Shown: one piece after another, positions 32,769 through 42,243 of the stretch
Position numbering within the stretch: position 1 is the stretch's first letter
How the letters are laid out: every line of letters starts with the position of its first letter
From: Kordiimonadaceae bacterium
Lineage (GTDB): Bacteria; Pseudomonadota; Alphaproteobacteria; Sphingomonadales; Kordiimonadaceae
Direction of reading: 5' to 3'
NCBI GenBank assembly: GCA_017640725.1
Contig: JAEPQB010000001.1
Coordinates: 1,302,001 to 1,366,000, forward strand
Length of the DNA: 64,000 nucleotides
Made by a program: the position numbers and the translations under genes
The notes under the pieces: model-generated
The model's input: the letters and a program-made list of their open reading frames with translations, nothing else
What the model was told of the DNA's origin: nothing
Databases searched by the model: none

Positions 32769-33353
32769 TCAGAGTCGACTGACCCAATCTCGCCACACCG
32801 AATTTTGAGATAAGATGTCTGCCACATGCGCATAACCGGCGGCACCGGGGTGTGCACCGTCACCTGCAAGCGCTTCTTCCCGCCACACGGAAGACGCACG
32901 AACGTCCTCGAAAATATTGGCGTACAACACACCGTTTGCCCTGGCGATTGTGGTGAGCTGCCGCGCCGTATCGGCAATGCGGTCGGTGATTTTTTCATCA
33001 TCCGCAATTGGGAGCGGACTGACCAGAAGCGTGGGGCCCATCTGTTTGGCCGCAGACAGGATCGTTTTGGTGTTTTTCAGCCGGTCGAGCTGACCAACCC
33101 TTGGGCGCCGGTTGTCGCCATTGAGGCAATCATTGGCGCCAAATGAAAAAACCAGCGCGCTGCATCGGGCGGCCTCCGCCTGCTTGCGCCAGCGCGCAAG
33201 CACATCTTCGCTGGTGTCGCCCTGTACGCCAAAGTTTTTGAAGCGGAGGTTGTCCGCCTGACAGATGCGGCCAACCCAGCCCAAGCCTTCAGGGTCGCTC
33301 ACGCCAGTTACAAAACTGTCGCCAAAAAAACCGATTGTCTGAGGGTTTTTCAC
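32769..33353 (-). CDS. SGNH/GDSL-type hydrolase
   Basis: This is a 194-residue cytoplasmic esterase-like protein. The blocks are visible: GFFGDSF (block I, serine 13), GVQGDTS with conserved glycine, FGAND (block III) and DGAHPGAAGY (block V, aspartate and histidine). Family members hydrolyse esters or thioesters; substrate unknown. The start is GTG 33353, which overlaps the holA stop by four bases (GTGA). It is the last gene of the DUF3576-leuS-lptE-holA run. ParB is often found near holA elsewhere, so this position is not the usual one. Confidence 0.87.
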   Translation of the reverse strand: MKNPQTIGFFGDSFVTGVSDPEGLGWVGRICQADNLRFKNFGVQGDTSEDVLARWRKQAEAARCSALVFSFGANDCLNGDNRRPRVGQLDRLKNTKTILSAAKQMGPTLLVSPLPIADDEKITDRIADTARQLTTIARANGVLYANIFEDVRASSVWREEALAGDGAHPGAAGYAHVADILSQNSVWRDWVSRL

Positions 33354-34369
33354 CGCACTGCTTTCGCAAGGCGCAAGAGCGCACGGGCGCAAATCACGTC
33401 GGCGGGGTTACCGGTTGTTTTGCAGTCAAGCTCCGCCTCCAGAAGGATATTCAGCGCCTGCTCAAGCTTGGTAGACGACCAGCTGCCAAGCTCTCTCGCG
33501 AACTTGTCTTTCTCTGCAAAAAACACCGGCGGCCGCAGTTTGTTGACCGCCTCCATCGGGTTTAATCCGGTGTCCACATGGCCACGCGCCAGATGGAGGC
33601 GCATGAGCCGGTTCTGCAGCGTGCGAATGATCGCAATGGCGTTTTCGCCCGAGGCCCAGGCGCGCTCAAGGAATTTTTCAAGGTCGCGCATATTGCCGGC
33701 CGTGACGGCTTCAGCGATTTGGTTCAGGCCAAGCGCTGCGGTGTCGCCTACGCACGCTTTGGCATCTTCGAGTGTCACCTGCCCGCCATCCTCGCCCATA
33801 TAGAGCACAAGCTTATCAAGCTCCCCGCGGCTGACCATGCGGTCCCCGCCCAGATTGTCCACAAGGTAATTCACTGCGTCCTGACTGGCGCCGAGGCCTG
33901 CGGCTGAGAGCGTTGATTGCACAAGGCCAAACAGGTCTTGCGCACTGTCTTCGTAACAGGCGATAGCATAGGCGTTTTTAGCGGCCTCAACCGCTTTCCG
34001 AAGCGCGGACGTTGGCTTCAGGTCTCCTGCGGTGATCACCAGAAGGCCATCACCCTGCTCGCTTGCAAGCACAAGCTTGACGGGTTCTGCACTCTCGGGC
34101 CCTGCGCCCTCAAGCCGCACCAGCCGCCTGCCGCCCATCATGGAAATGGCGGCCACTTCATCCAAGAGAACGGACGGATTGTTTTTGACGGCCTCTGGCC
34201 CCAGGCGCACCACCTGAAACGGGTCCGAGAGATCTTCTGCTATTTGCTTGCCAATAAGTTCGGCACGCTCGCGCACCAAGCCATCATCACGCCCGAACAC
34301 CAGCACCGCCCGCGTGCCGTTTGGCACAGCTTTGAGAAGCGGGGCTATGTCGCGGGGTTTTACCTTCAT
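33350..34369 (-). CDS. holA: HolA, DNA polymerase III delta subunit
   Basis: This is a 339-residue clamp-loader subunit that opens the beta clamp. The N-terminal AAA-like domain contains VLVFGRDDGLVRERAELI and the SMMGGRRLVRLEGA strand; family members lack ATPase motifs, as here. The C-terminal collar domain ends LLRLAKAVR. The ATG overlaps the lptE stop by four bases. leuS-lptE-holA is a conserved alphaproteobacterial and wider proteobacterial order. Confidence 0.95.
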   Translation of the reverse strand: MKVKPRDIAPLLKAVPNGTRAVLVFGRDDGLVRERAELIGKQIAEDLSDPFQVVRLGPEAVKNNPSVLLDEVAAISMMGGRRLVRLEGAGPESAEPVKLVLASEQGDGLLVITAGDLKPTSALRKAVEAAKNAYAIACYEDSAQDLFGLVQSTLSAAGLGASQDAVNYLVDNLGGDRMVSRGELDKLVLYMGEDGGQVTLEDAKACVGDTAALGLNQIAEAVTAGNMRDLEKFLERAWASGENAIAIIRTLQNRLMRLHLARGHVDTGLNPMEAVNKLRPPVFFAEKDKFARELGSWSSTKLEQALNILLEAELDCKTTGNPADVICARALLRLAKAVR

Positions 34370-34869
34370 GGGGTTGCTGGCTCTGCGTCCGCTTCCTGCG
34401 TGAAATGCAGCGCAAGCCGCCGGTGGATGCGCTCTGCGAGATCAAGGGCAAGGCGCTGCGCCGTGTCTTCACGCTGGGACACGGTTGCAAAATCCGAAAG
34501 CACCACGTCAAAGCTGGAGCGCGCGCGCAAGGACTGCCGGATGACCGGCTCTTCTTCTCCGAATTTGATCAACTGAATGTCAGCGACCAGGGTGAGCTGC
34601 TCCTGTGTGGTCGCGGTATCGGGGCGCACACCAAACGTTTCGCTCGACTGGGTCAGCACCACATCAAGCCGGTAATTGGGCTTTGTTCCAGCGTTCAGCC
34701 GGGCCACAAGTCGGTTGCGCATAATCTGGCCTAAGCGGTCGGCGATGGGCCCCACTTCTACGCCCGACAGCTGCGCCTGCATCTCAGCCGATGAGCCACC
34801 GGCCTCATAAAGCGGTTTGAAGCCGCAAGCTGCCAGCGTCAGGCCGAGTATGAGCGCCGCAACCCGCAT
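34366..34869 (-). CDS. lptE: LptE, LPS-assembly lipoprotein
   Basis: This is a 167-residue outer-membrane lipoprotein that plugs the LptD barrel during lipopolysaccharide export. The lipoprotein signal ends at LTLAACGFKPLY, with a lipobox of L-A-A-C and the family's invariant CGFxPLY. The rest is a small alpha-beta domain. The start shares a base with the leuS stop (TGATG). Order leuS-lptE-holA is conserved. Confidence 0.95.
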   Translation of the reverse strand: MRVAALILGLTLAACGFKPLYEAGGSSAEMQAQLSGVEVGPIADRLGQIMRNRLVARLNAGTKPNYRLDVVLTQSSETFGVRPDTATTQEQLTLVADIQLIKFGEEEPVIRQSLRARSSFDVVLSDFATVSQREDTAQRLALDLAERIHRRLALHFTQEADAEPATP

Positions 34870-37445
34870 CAGTTGGCCACAATGTTGACGATGCGACCGG
34901 GCACAACAATCACTTTGCGCACGGTGTTGCCATCGGTGAATTTTTTAACGTTTGGCAGTTCGAGCGCCAGCGCTTCAATGGCTTGCTTGTCCATGTCTTT
35001 TGCGACCTCGATTGTATCCCGCACCTTGCCGTTTACCTGCACCGCCATTTTGACGGTGGCATCCACGGTCAGCGCCTCAATGGCCTGCGGCCACGGCGTG
35101 TTGGCGACCAGTGTTTCATGGCCAAGCTTCGCCCACATTTCTTCCGCGAGGTGTGGCATTGCCGGGCCAACAAGCAGGATGAGGGTTTCGGTGGCTTCGC
35201 GCAACACTTCCGCCATGCCGTCTGATTCTTTGGCACCGCTGATCGCATTTGCGAACTCATAGAGCCGCGCTACCGCTTTGTTGAAATGCAGGTTTTCGAT
35301 GTCAGCGGTTACACCCTTGATGGTTTTATGGGTGGTCTTACGAAGCTCAAGCGCTGCACCCTCAAGGCCTTCCGCGACAGCTGAACCAACCGGCGCAAGC
35401 GGCAGTGAAGGCTCTTCGACCATGCGGTAGATGCGCTGCACAAAACGCCACGCGCCTTCGATGCCGGCTTCGGTCCACAGAAGGTCCCGCTCCGGCGGGC
35501 TGTCAGAAAGCACAAACCAGCGTGCGGTGTCAGCGCCGTATTGGTCAATGATATCGTCCGGGTCGACAACATTACGCTTCGACTTGGACATTTTCTCGAC
35601 CCGACCCTCGGAAACCGAAAGCCCGCTATCAGACCTGAACAGGCTGCCGTCATCTTTTTTGCGGATCAGTTCGGGGAATACCCACTCGCCTTCAGTGTCT
35701 TTGTAGGTGACATGATTGACCATGCCCTGGGTAAACAGACCTTCAAACGGCTCTTCGATGTTGGTGCGGCCCACTTTCTTCAGCGCGCGGGTGAAGAAGC
35801 GCGCGTACAGAAGATGCAAAATGGCATGCTCAACACCGCCGATATATTGGTTCACCGGCATCCACTCATTGACCACATCTGTGTCAAATGGCTCGTCTGC
35901 GTCTGGTGTGCAGAAGCGCAGGAAGTACCAGGACGAATCGACAAAAGTGTCCATCGTATCGGTTTCGCGGCGTGCTGGTTTCCCGCATTTGGGGCATGTG
36001 GTGTTTTTCCAGGTCGGGTGATGCTCCAAGGGATTGCCGGGTGTGTCGAACGAGACATCATCCGGCAGCTTAACTGGAAGGTCTTCAGAGTTAACCGGCA
36101 CAACACCGCAATCATCGCAGTGCACAAACGGGATCGGCGTGCCCCAATAGCGCTGGCGCGATACGCCCCAGTCGCGCAGGCGGAAGTTTACCGTGCGCTC
36201 GCCCCAGCCTTCTTCTTCGGCGCGGTCAATGACGGCTGCAAGCGCGTCTTTGGCGTCCATGCCATCAAGGAAACTGGAATTGAACATGGTGCCCGGGCCA
36301 GTGTAGGCCTCGTCACCAATTTTAAAGGTCTCTGCGTCCGCGTCTTTCGGCAGAACAATCGGCAGAACCGGCAGGTCATACTTGCGCGCGAAATCAAGGT
36401 CGCGCTGGTCGCCGGCCGGGCAGGCGAAAATCGCGCCTGTGCCATAATCCATCAACACGAAATTCGCGATGTAAACCGGCAGCTCCCAGGACTTGTCGAA
36501 CGGGTGATAGACCTTCAGGCCCGTATCAAAGCCCTTCTTTTCTGCCTTCTCGATTGCTTCTTCGGTGGTGCCCATTTGGCGGCATTCTTCGATGAATGCC
36601 GCGGCTTCAGGGTTGTTTTTGGCGAGCGCAGCCGCAATTGGGTGATCTGCCGAAATCGCGCAGAAGCTGGCGCCAAAAATCGTGTCTGGCCGCGTTGTAT
36701 AGACGGGCAGTTTGGCGTCAATGCCGTCTGGCGCATCAACAAGGTCAAAATTGAATTTGAGCCCTTCCGAGCGACCAATCCAGTTTTCCTGCATCAGGCG
36801 CACTTTGTCTGGCCAGCGCTCAAGGGTGCTAAGGCCCTCAAGCAGTTCGTCGCCAAAATCTGTGATCTTCAGGAACCACTGGCTGAGCTGACGGCGCTCC
36901 ACTTCCGCGCCCGAGCGCCAACCCTTGCCATCAATCACCTGCTCGTTCGCAAGCACGGTATTGTCAACCGGGTCCCAGTTCACCCAGCTTTCTTTGCGGT
37001 ACACAAGGCCCGCATTGAAGAAATCGATGAAGATTTGCTGTTCCTGACCATAATACTCAGGGTCACAGGTCGCGAATTCCCGGTCCCAATCGATAGCAAG
37101 GCCAACATTTTTAAGCTGTTCGCGCATGTTGGCAATATTGTCATAGGTCCAGTCCGCCGGGTGGACCTTGCGCTCCATCGCGGCATTTTCAGCTGGCATG
37201 CCAAACGCATCCCACCCCATGGGGTGCATCACTTCAAAACCCTGCGCACGGCGGTAACGGGCGACAACATCCCCCATGGTATAGTTGCGCACATGGCCCA
37301 CATGCACCCGCCCTGATGGATAAGGGAACATCTCCAGCACATAATATTTCGGCTTGTCTGACGCGTTTTCAGTTTTAAAGGTTTTGCCGTCTGTCCAGAT
37401 TTTCTGCCATTTGGCTTCTGTGGCTTTGGCGTTGTAGCGTGACAT
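34869..37445 (-). CDS. leuS: LeuS, leucyl-tRNA synthetase
   Basis: This is an 858-residue class I synthetase. HIGH-type [11 protein letters not shown] lies at about residues 42-52, [14 protein letters not shown] carries KMSKS at about 620, and the editing domain CP1 sits between, with the conserved [12 protein letters not shown]. The C-terminal anticodon and Leu-specific domains are present. Length is normal. It charges tRNA-Leu in the cytoplasm. It follows the DUF3576 gene by 101 bases and is coupled to lptE. Confidence 0.98.
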   Translation of the reverse strand: MSRYNAKATEAKWQKIWTDGKTFKTENASDKPKYYVLEMFPYPSGRVHVGHVRNYTMGDVVARYRRAQGFEVMHPMGWDAFGMPAENAAMERKVHPADWTYDNIANMREQLKNVGLAIDWDREFATCDPEYYGQEQQIFIDFFNAGLVYRKESWVNWDPVDNTVLANEQVIDGKGWRSGAEVERRQLSQWFLKITDFGDELLEGLSTLERWPDKVRLMQENWIGRSEGLKFNFDLVDAPDGIDAKLPVYTTRPDTIFGASFCAISADHPIAAALAKNNPEAAAFIEECRQMGTTEEAIEKAEKKGFDTGLKVYHPFDKSWELPVYIANFVLMDYGTGAIFACPAGDQRDLDFARKYDLPVLPIVLPKDADAETFKIGDEAYTGPGTMFNSSFLDGMDAKDALAAVIDRAEEEGWGERTVNFRLRDWGVSRQRYWGTPIPFVHCDDCGVVPVNSEDLPVKLPDDVSFDTPGNPLEHHPTWKNTTCPKCGKPARRETDTMDTFVDSSWYFLRFCTPDADEPFDTDVVNEWMPVNQYIGGVEHAILHLLYARFFTRALKKVGRTNIEEPFEGLFTQGMVNHVTYKDTEGEWVFPELIRKKDDGSLFRSDSGLSVSEGRVEKMSKSKRNVVDPDDIIDQYGADTARWFVLSDSPPERDLLWTEAGIEGAWRFVQRIYRMVEEPSLPLAPVGSAVAEGLEGAALELRKTTHKTIKGVTADIENLHFNKAVARLYEFANAISGAKESDGMAEVLREATETLILLVGPAMPHLAEEMWAKLGHETLVANTPWPQAIEALTVDATVKMAVQVNGKVRDTIEVAKDMDKQAIEALALELPNVKKFTDGNTVRKVIVVPGRIVNIVAN

Positions 37446-37546
37446 GGCAGTCTCTCAAATCACTGATAAAAAATGAGAACGCGCCCGACGAATTTCGGTG
37501 CGCGCTCCAAACTATCCCAAAAAGGGGCTGGGGATGAAGGCGAACC

Positions 37547-37981
37547 TTATCCTTCTGCGGCAATCCTCAGCGTACGCGCCCGCGACAAAATCGCTTCTTC
37601 TATCTGCAGCGATGTTGCCGCCTGCACCGGTACGGTAATCCAGTTACCCTCGCGCAACTCCTGACGCACCACATTCACACGAATGCCGTCGGACCGCAGC
37701 GTTTCAGAGCGGAAATACACCGCAACTTTGACGCGCTCTTCTGGCGCATCATCAGTTGAAAACCAATCGGTGATAATAGCTGCCGAGCTTGGGTAGGCAT
37801 TGTCGATCGGCATGAAAGACAGTGTGTCGAGCGTTGCAGACCACAGATAGCCATTAACACCAATGGATGTTGTCAGAGGGCCACCGAAGGCTTTTTCCTC
37901 GTCGCCGCCGCCAAAAATGCCGCACGCGCCAAGCGATAGGGCCAGAAATATTGTTGCTACACTGCGAGCAATTCGAATCAT
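37547..37981 (-). CDS. DUF3576 lipoprotein
   Basis: This is a 144-residue lipoprotein of the DUF3576 family, which is found before leuS in many alphaproteobacteria. The signal ends LALSLGACGIFGGG, with a lipobox L-G-A-C. The conserved core includes SIGVNGYLWSATLDTLSFMPI, ITDWFS and RVNVVRQELREGNW. Its function is unknown; synteny with lptE suggests an envelope role. The start is ATG 37981; nine codons upstream in frame lack a ribosome-binding site. Confidence 0.92.
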   Translation of the reverse strand: MIRIARSVATIFLALSLGACGIFGGGDEEKAFGGPLTTSIGVNGYLWSATLDTLSFMPIDNAYPSSAAIITDWFSTDDAPEERVKVAVYFRSETLRSDGIRVNVVRQELREGNWITVPVQAATSLQIEEAILSRARTLRIAAEG

Positions 37982-38229
37982 GCTGAAGTCCGCTCTTGAA
38001 AAAAACAAAGTCTGTCGTCATTTAACAGACAAGCTATCTGCGCGTGACGGTATTGCGCCTTATAGCGAGCGGAAGTGTCCGTGACCAGTCCGAAATACGG
38101 TCAAATAGTGGCGGTAAGGACACATTCCATCGCAAAAATATCGGAATCACTTGCGCATATTAATAAAGTATCCATACGTATAGTGTAGGAACGTACATCT
38201 GAAGTAATGGGACTAGGTGACCGCGGGCC

Positions 38230-39111
38230 ATGAAAAAGCTTTTGAAAATGGGGATTTCCGTACTTGCCGTTGCAAGTATGTCATTTGCCGCTTCGGCAGA
38301 TGATAAGCCTCGTTTCGAGTCGAGCGGGTTCCTGCAAAGCCTTGACCTCTTCATTTCTGAGCAACTTGCCAAGCAACGCTCCAGCGTTCAGGAAACAGAA
38401 GCAGACAAATTGAAGGGTCTTGATCTGACCCTGTCTGGCGAAAGCGTTACCAATGAAGCTGGGTTTATTTCCTTAAGCGACTCCAGGCCGCGGCTGAATG
38501 GTACATCACCAGAACTCGCCAGCAGGCCGGATTTCTCGTCCCTGTTGGCGCCGACGGGAAGTGTTCGTGGTGCTTATACCCAAGACCTGTTTGGCGCCAG
38601 CAACCGCGTTGGCCTGAGCTTTGGCGGGGACCGCAACGGCGAAAACGGCAATCGTGGCTTTGAAGTTGCGCTTGAAAGCCAGTACCGCCTGTCGCTTGAA
38701 GGCCTTTCGGCAACAGCGGGTTTTGCTGATGCTGGTAAAGCTGACACTCAGTACCGCGCTGGTGTGTCCCTTGGTTATTCCGGCTTTGGTATCGACGCAT
38801 CCGTGCTTCGGCACACAGGTCTGTTTGCCCGCAACCTTGAAGGGTTTGAAGCAGGCTTCTCATACCGTGCGAACAGTTGGTCCGCCCGTATCGCTATGAG
38901 CGAATACACCGAAGGTTCTGACCTCTATGGCATCGAAAATGATGTGCGCAACATCATCTCTTATGAGCTGGGAGCCAGCTACCGCCTTAGTGATCGCCTT
39001 GGCCTGACTGGCGGCGTGCGCTACTATGATTACGGCGAAAACCTGTTCGCTGCGTCAGAAAAAATCAACGCGGCACAAACAATCTTCCTCGGCGGTCGCC
39101 TGAGGTTCTAA
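38230..39111 (+). CDS. Outer-membrane beta-barrel (porin-like) protein
   Basis: This is a 293-residue protein. A signal peptide spans about residues 1-23 (ending AASA). The second half shows alternating amphipathic strands: RVGLSFGGDRN, FEVALESQYRLSLEG, YRAGVSLGYSGFGIDASVLRH, FEAGFSYRANSWSARIAMSEY, SYELGASYRLSDRLGLTGGVRYYDYGEN. It ends in GGRLRF; a terminal phenylalanine is the usual outer-membrane sorting signal. A barrel of about 12 to 16 strands is possible. It carries no known pore or receptor motif. Its stop overlaps by four bases the stop of the ThiE-like gene. Confidence 0.8.
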   Translation: MKKLLKMGISVLAVASMSFAASADDKPRFESSGFLQSLDLFISEQLAKQRSSVQETEADKLKGLDLTLSGESVTNEAGFISLSDSRPRLNGTSPELASRPDFSSLLAPTGSVRGAYTQDLFGASNRVGLSFGGDRNGENGNRGFEVALESQYRLSLEGLSATAGFADAGKADTQYRAGVSLGYSGFGIDASVLRHTGLFARNLEGFEAGFSYRANSWSARIAMSEYTEGSDLYGIENDVRNIISYELGASYRLSDRLGLTGGVRYYDYGENLFAASEKINAAQTIFLGGRLRF

Positions 39112-39710
39112 CCGCCGGCTTCATCCACAATTCCTGAAATTCCTGCAACAGCGGCGAGCTTAAGCGCGCGCAAGTGTCCTGCCGTGCGTGTCGATATGCC
39201 GCCCAATGCCGCTACCGCGATTCTTTGGCCTGAAATCAAACGGGAGAGACGGTGTATTCCCAAAGCCGAGGCCCCGGGGTGGCTTTCTGTAGGAAACACA
39301 GGCGACACGATGGCCAGATCAACGCCAAGGGAACCAGCGCGCCGCAACGCACCTCTGTTGTGGCAGGCTGCTGAAACTAGGGAGAAGCCCCTTAAATTTA
39401 GTGGCTTATGCCGCAGCATATGCTCCGGCAGATGAATGCCATCTGCCTTCACCGTGCGCGCAAGCGCTGCATCACCAGCCACAAGAAACCAGCACCCCGC
39501 CTTTCGGCTGACCTGTCGTAACGACGTGGCCAGTGCCAAGCGGTTGGGGGCTTCATAGTCGCGCAGAATGACAATTGAGCCAGCGGGCAGCTGTTCGATC
39601 GCTGCCTCGGGGTCTGGCAATCGATGGCTGTCCGTCATCAATACAAGCCGTTCTACACCCGCCCGGGCGCGCAGCTTTATCGCATGAGATTTCGAGACAG
39701 GCTTGACCAT
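39108..39710 (-). CDS. Thiamine phosphate synthase (ThiE/TenI)-like protein
   Basis: This is a 200-residue TIM-barrel protein of the ThiE/TenI family. VLMTDSHRL, LRDYEAPNR, DGIHLPEHML and IVSPVFPTESHPGASALG match the order of ThiE motifs, and the last block VAALGGIS contains the phosphate loop. ThiE joins the pyrimidine and thiazole parts of thiamine; TenI-type members instead aromatise thiazole tautomers or have unknown roles. With no other thi gene nearby and some diverged motifs, I leave the choice open and give no symbol. Confidence 0.8.
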   Translation of the reverse strand: MVKPVSKSHAIKLRARAGVERLVLMTDSHRLPDPEAAIEQLPAGSIVILRDYEAPNRLALATSLRQVSRKAGCWFLVAGDAALARTVKADGIHLPEHMLRHKPLNLRGFSLVSAACHNRGALRRAGSLGVDLAIVSPVFPTESHPGASALGIHRLSRLISGQRIAVAALGGISTRTAGHLRALKLAAVAGISGIVDEAGG

Positions 39711-39770
39711 ATGCGTTTCCTAGCACATAGGAAGCAAAGCCAAAACGGCGCGGTGAAGAAAGGGCAGCCG

Positions 39771-40436
39771 ATGTCAGTTTCAGACAATATCGAATCCATT
39801 AGCCAAGAGATCAAACGCATGTGCGACCATGTTGGCGTTGCTGAGGCAAGGCCCCGCCTGATCGCTGTTTCAAAGGTTCAACCCAAAGAGCGGGTTGTTA
39901 CAGCCCTTGAAGCCGGGCACCGCGAATTTGGTGAAAACCGGGTCCAGGAAGCGGAAGAACGTTGGACCGACCTGAAGGCCGACTACCCGGACGTACGGCT
40001 TTCCCTGATTGGTAGCCTGCAAACCAATAAGGCGGCCAAGGCTGTTGAACTTTTTGACGAAATCCAGTCTGTCGACCGCGCAAAACTCGCCCGGGCACTT
40101 GCCAAAGAAATGGACAAGCAAGGCAAACCTCTGCCGGTTTACCTGCAGGTGAACACGGGCGCGGAAGAGCAAAAGGGAGGGGTCCTTGCCAGTGAACTGG
40201 AAGCGTTGCACCAGGAATGCCTGAGCCTTGGGCTGAATGTGGTTGGCTTGATGTGCATTCCGCCCGCAGGCGACGACCCTTCATTGCACTTTGCCCTACT
40301 GAAAAAATTCGCGAAAAACCTGGGGCTTGAAAAGCTCTCAATGGGCATGAGCGGGGACTATGCGCTCGCTGCCGCCATGGGCGCGACCGACATTCGCGTT
40401 GGTACTGCCATATTTGGTGAGCGCGACTACCGCTAG
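39771..40436 (+). CDS. YggS-family PLP homeostasis protein
   Basis: This is a 221-residue alanine-racemase-like N-domain protein of the YggS/PROSC family (COG0325). The PLP lysine is residue 35 in LIAVSKVQP. FGENRVQEAEERW, LIGSLQTNKAAKAVELF, LQVNTGAEEQKGG and LSMGMSGDYALAAAMGATDIRVGTAIFG are family blocks. It binds pyridoxal phosphate and helps keep vitamin B6 balanced, with no known enzyme activity. The start is ATG 39771 behind AAAGGGCAGCCG. Its stop overlaps by four bases the stop of the converging transpeptidase gene. Confidence 0.94.
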   Translation: MSVSDNIESISQEIKRMCDHVGVAEARPRLIAVSKVQPKERVVTALEAGHREFGENRVQEAEERWTDLKADYPDVRLSLIGSLQTNKAAKAVELFDEIQSVDRAKLARALAKEMDKQGKPLPVYLQVNTGAEEQKGGVLASELEALHQECLSLGLNVVGLMCIPPAGDDPSLHFALLKKFAKNLGLEKLSMGMSGDYALAAAMGATDIRVGTAIFGERDYR

Positions 40437-40954
40437 CCGATCTGGATAAGGTCGCCCGGCCCAAGTTGGCGCAGCAGGCTCAGCATCACGGATGGGGCGA
40501 TGGCCACACAGCCCTCGGTTGGTTTAAAACCGTCTTTGGCCACATGCACAAAAATGGCACTGCCACAGCCCGGAACGGGTGGATCATCATTGTGACCAAT
40601 CACCAAAACGAGGTCATAGAGCTTGTCGTCCCGCCACATTTTTTCGTGAGAGCCGCCAAACGGTAGCCGCACCAGCCTGTTATATTCAGCACGGGCTGGG
40701 TCGTCGCACCAGCCAAGTTCTGGTGAAATAGGTGTGGTTGGTAGCTGGCATATGGGTTCGTCAAACGCGTCTGGTCGATAAAAAACCCGCCGGACGGGGT
40801 AGGTCCCTAAAGGGGTCATACCGTCGCCTTCTTTTTTCTCACCTTCCAGCGTCACGCCGGCGCGACCGAGTGCGCAGGGTGCGTCAATCAAAGGGCCAAC
40901 AAGCTTTCCCCTTCGACCATCCTCCGGGTCTGGAATGACACGCCAGGTCTGCAT
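40433..40954 (-). CDS. L,D-transpeptidase family protein (YkuD domain)
   Basis: This is a 173-residue YkuD-like protein. The catalytic motif is HVAKDGFKPTEGCVAI, with histidine 137 and cysteine 149. It has no signal peptide that I can see, which is odd for a peptidoglycan cross-linker; proteins of this short alphaproteobacterial type often lack one. The reaction would be L,D-crosslinking or attachment of proteins to peptidoglycan, but only by family inference. It lies just downstream of ribA on the same strand with a three-base gap. Confidence 0.85.
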   Translation of the reverse strand: MQTWRVIPDPEDGRRGKLVGPLIDAPCALGRAGVTLEGEKKEGDGMTPLGTYPVRRVFYRPDAFDEPICQLPTTPISPELGWCDDPARAEYNRLVRLPFGGSHEKMWRDDKLYDLVLVIGHNDDPPVPGCGSAIFVHVAKDGFKPTEGCVAIAPSVMLSLLRQLGPGDLIQIG

Positions 40955-40957
40955 GGC

Positions 40958-42046
40958 CTAGAGAATATGCCCGGTACGGGATTTTTTGATTTGCAGATAG
41001 CGTTCGTTGTGCGGATTTGGCGGGAAGGAATGCGCCACACGCTCAGCGACCTTGATGCCAAAACACTCAAGGCCTTCCACTTTAAGCGGGTTGTTTGTCA
41101 TCAATCGCACAGAGGCAATGCCAAGGCCCTTCAGCATCTCTGCGGCCGGTGCAAACATGCGTTCATCCACCTCAAAACCAAGGTGTGTGTTCGAATCGAC
41201 CGTATCGTACCCCTGGTCTTGCAGCGTATAGGCCTTGAGTTTGGAAATCAGGCCGATGCCGCGGCCTTCCTGCGCCATATAAAGCAAAACACCACCGCCA
41301 GCGTCATTGATATGCTTGATGGCGCCTCTCAACTGTTCGCCGCAGTCACACTTTAGGGAACCGAGCAAGTCGCCGGTAAAACACTCGCTGTGAACCCGCA
41401 TCAGCACGGGTTTGCTGCGATCCGGGTCGCCGATCACGATGGCGATATGCTCCACACCGCCTGAAAGCGGCCTGAACGCCACCAGGCGTGCGTTCTCCGC
41501 GCCCGCCAGCGGCACTCGTGCGTCGGCCACCTGGCGCAGTTGCCGCGCCTGTTCAATGTCAGTGGCCAATATGTCGACCGCATCAACAGTTGGCACACCG
41601 GGAACATCACCTTCAACTTCCGAGGCAACAACAGCAGGCAGCAAGTAAGCGACCTTCGCAAGCTTCACTGCAGCCACGTCATTGTCTTCCGCGGGGTGGT
41701 TCCTGCGCCGGAACGGCCCCTTGAGCGGGGTCGACAAATCAAGCGTCGGGTCGGCCATGGCGACAATGTCCGCCGCCTGCATCCAGCTTGGGCGCTCAAT
41801 GCGCACCACCGGCCAGTCTTCGCCCGGCACCTTAAGCGCCATCGCGCGGTTGTTGGTGAGAAGAATAAAACTGTCGCTCGCCATGTCGTCAAACAGCCCA
41901 AGCGAGCTTGTATTGGCATATTCCGCCGCAAGCAGAAGAAGCGATTTTGAGCCGTCTTTCACGACAACAGGCAGGCCCCGCCGCAGTTCATCCGCTGCGC
42001 GCGCCACCAAAATTTGCTTGTGTTCGCTGTCGTCCATGCCTGTCAT
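40958..42046 (-). CDS. ribA: RibA, GTP cyclohydrolase II with RibB-like N-terminal domain
   Basis: This is a 362-residue protein for the first step of riboflavin synthesis, opening GTP to a diaminopyrimidine. The C-terminal half (about residues 180-360) is a full GTP cyclohydrolase II: RVHSECFTGDLLGSLKCDCGEQL (zinc cysteines), YMAQEGRGIGL, and NPLKVEGLECFGIKV. The N-terminal half resembles DHBP synthase (RibB) in layout but lacks its conserved acidic active-site motifs, so it is probably inactive as RibB. Such two-domain RibA is common in alphaproteobacteria. Cytoplasmic. Confidence 0.94.
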   Translation of the reverse strand: MTGMDDSEHKQILVARAADELRRGLPVVVKDGSKSLLLLAAEYANTSSLGLFDDMASDSFILLTNNRAMALKVPGEDWPVVRIERPSWMQAADIVAMADPTLDLSTPLKGPFRRRNHPAEDNDVAAVKLAKVAYLLPAVVASEVEGDVPGVPTVDAVDILATDIEQARQLRQVADARVPLAGAENARLVAFRPLSGGVEHIAIVIGDPDRSKPVLMRVHSECFTGDLLGSLKCDCGEQLRGAIKHINDAGGGVLLYMAQEGRGIGLISKLKAYTLQDQGYDTVDSNTHLGFEVDERMFAPAAEMLKGLGIASVRLMTNNPLKVEGLECFGIKVAERVAHSFPPNPHNERYLQIKKSRTGHIL

Positions 42047-42243
42047 GTAGGGGGCAACTTTCTGATATCAACGCTTGGCCTTGTGTCATAAGCTCGCGGA
42101 ACATTCAAACGATTGTGAGCGAGCGTGATAAGATATAGGCTCACAGATACCTATATAGGCCGCAGTGACGCAAAACGGAAACGATCAGCGTACTTTGAGG
42201 GTACTGAGTATACTGATGAAGATTTTTAAACGGGGATCAAACG

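Noticed and set aside
35541-37316. 591-codon open frame on the plus strand opposite leuS
   Set aside because: It is the antisense shadow of the leuS gene, whose synthetase motifs are complete. The frame has no ribosome-binding site and its residues (rich in R, H, V and A) fit no family.
37982-38229. Small gene in the 248-base gap before the outer-membrane barrel gene
   Set aside because: Short frames here lack ribosome-binding sites and run across the obvious promoter region.
42047-42243. Riboswitch or FMN element near ribA
   Set aside because: The gap between ribA and the CenR-like gene shows only a ten-base palindrome (CCTATATAGG, 42150-42159) and no conserved FMN riboswitch elements.
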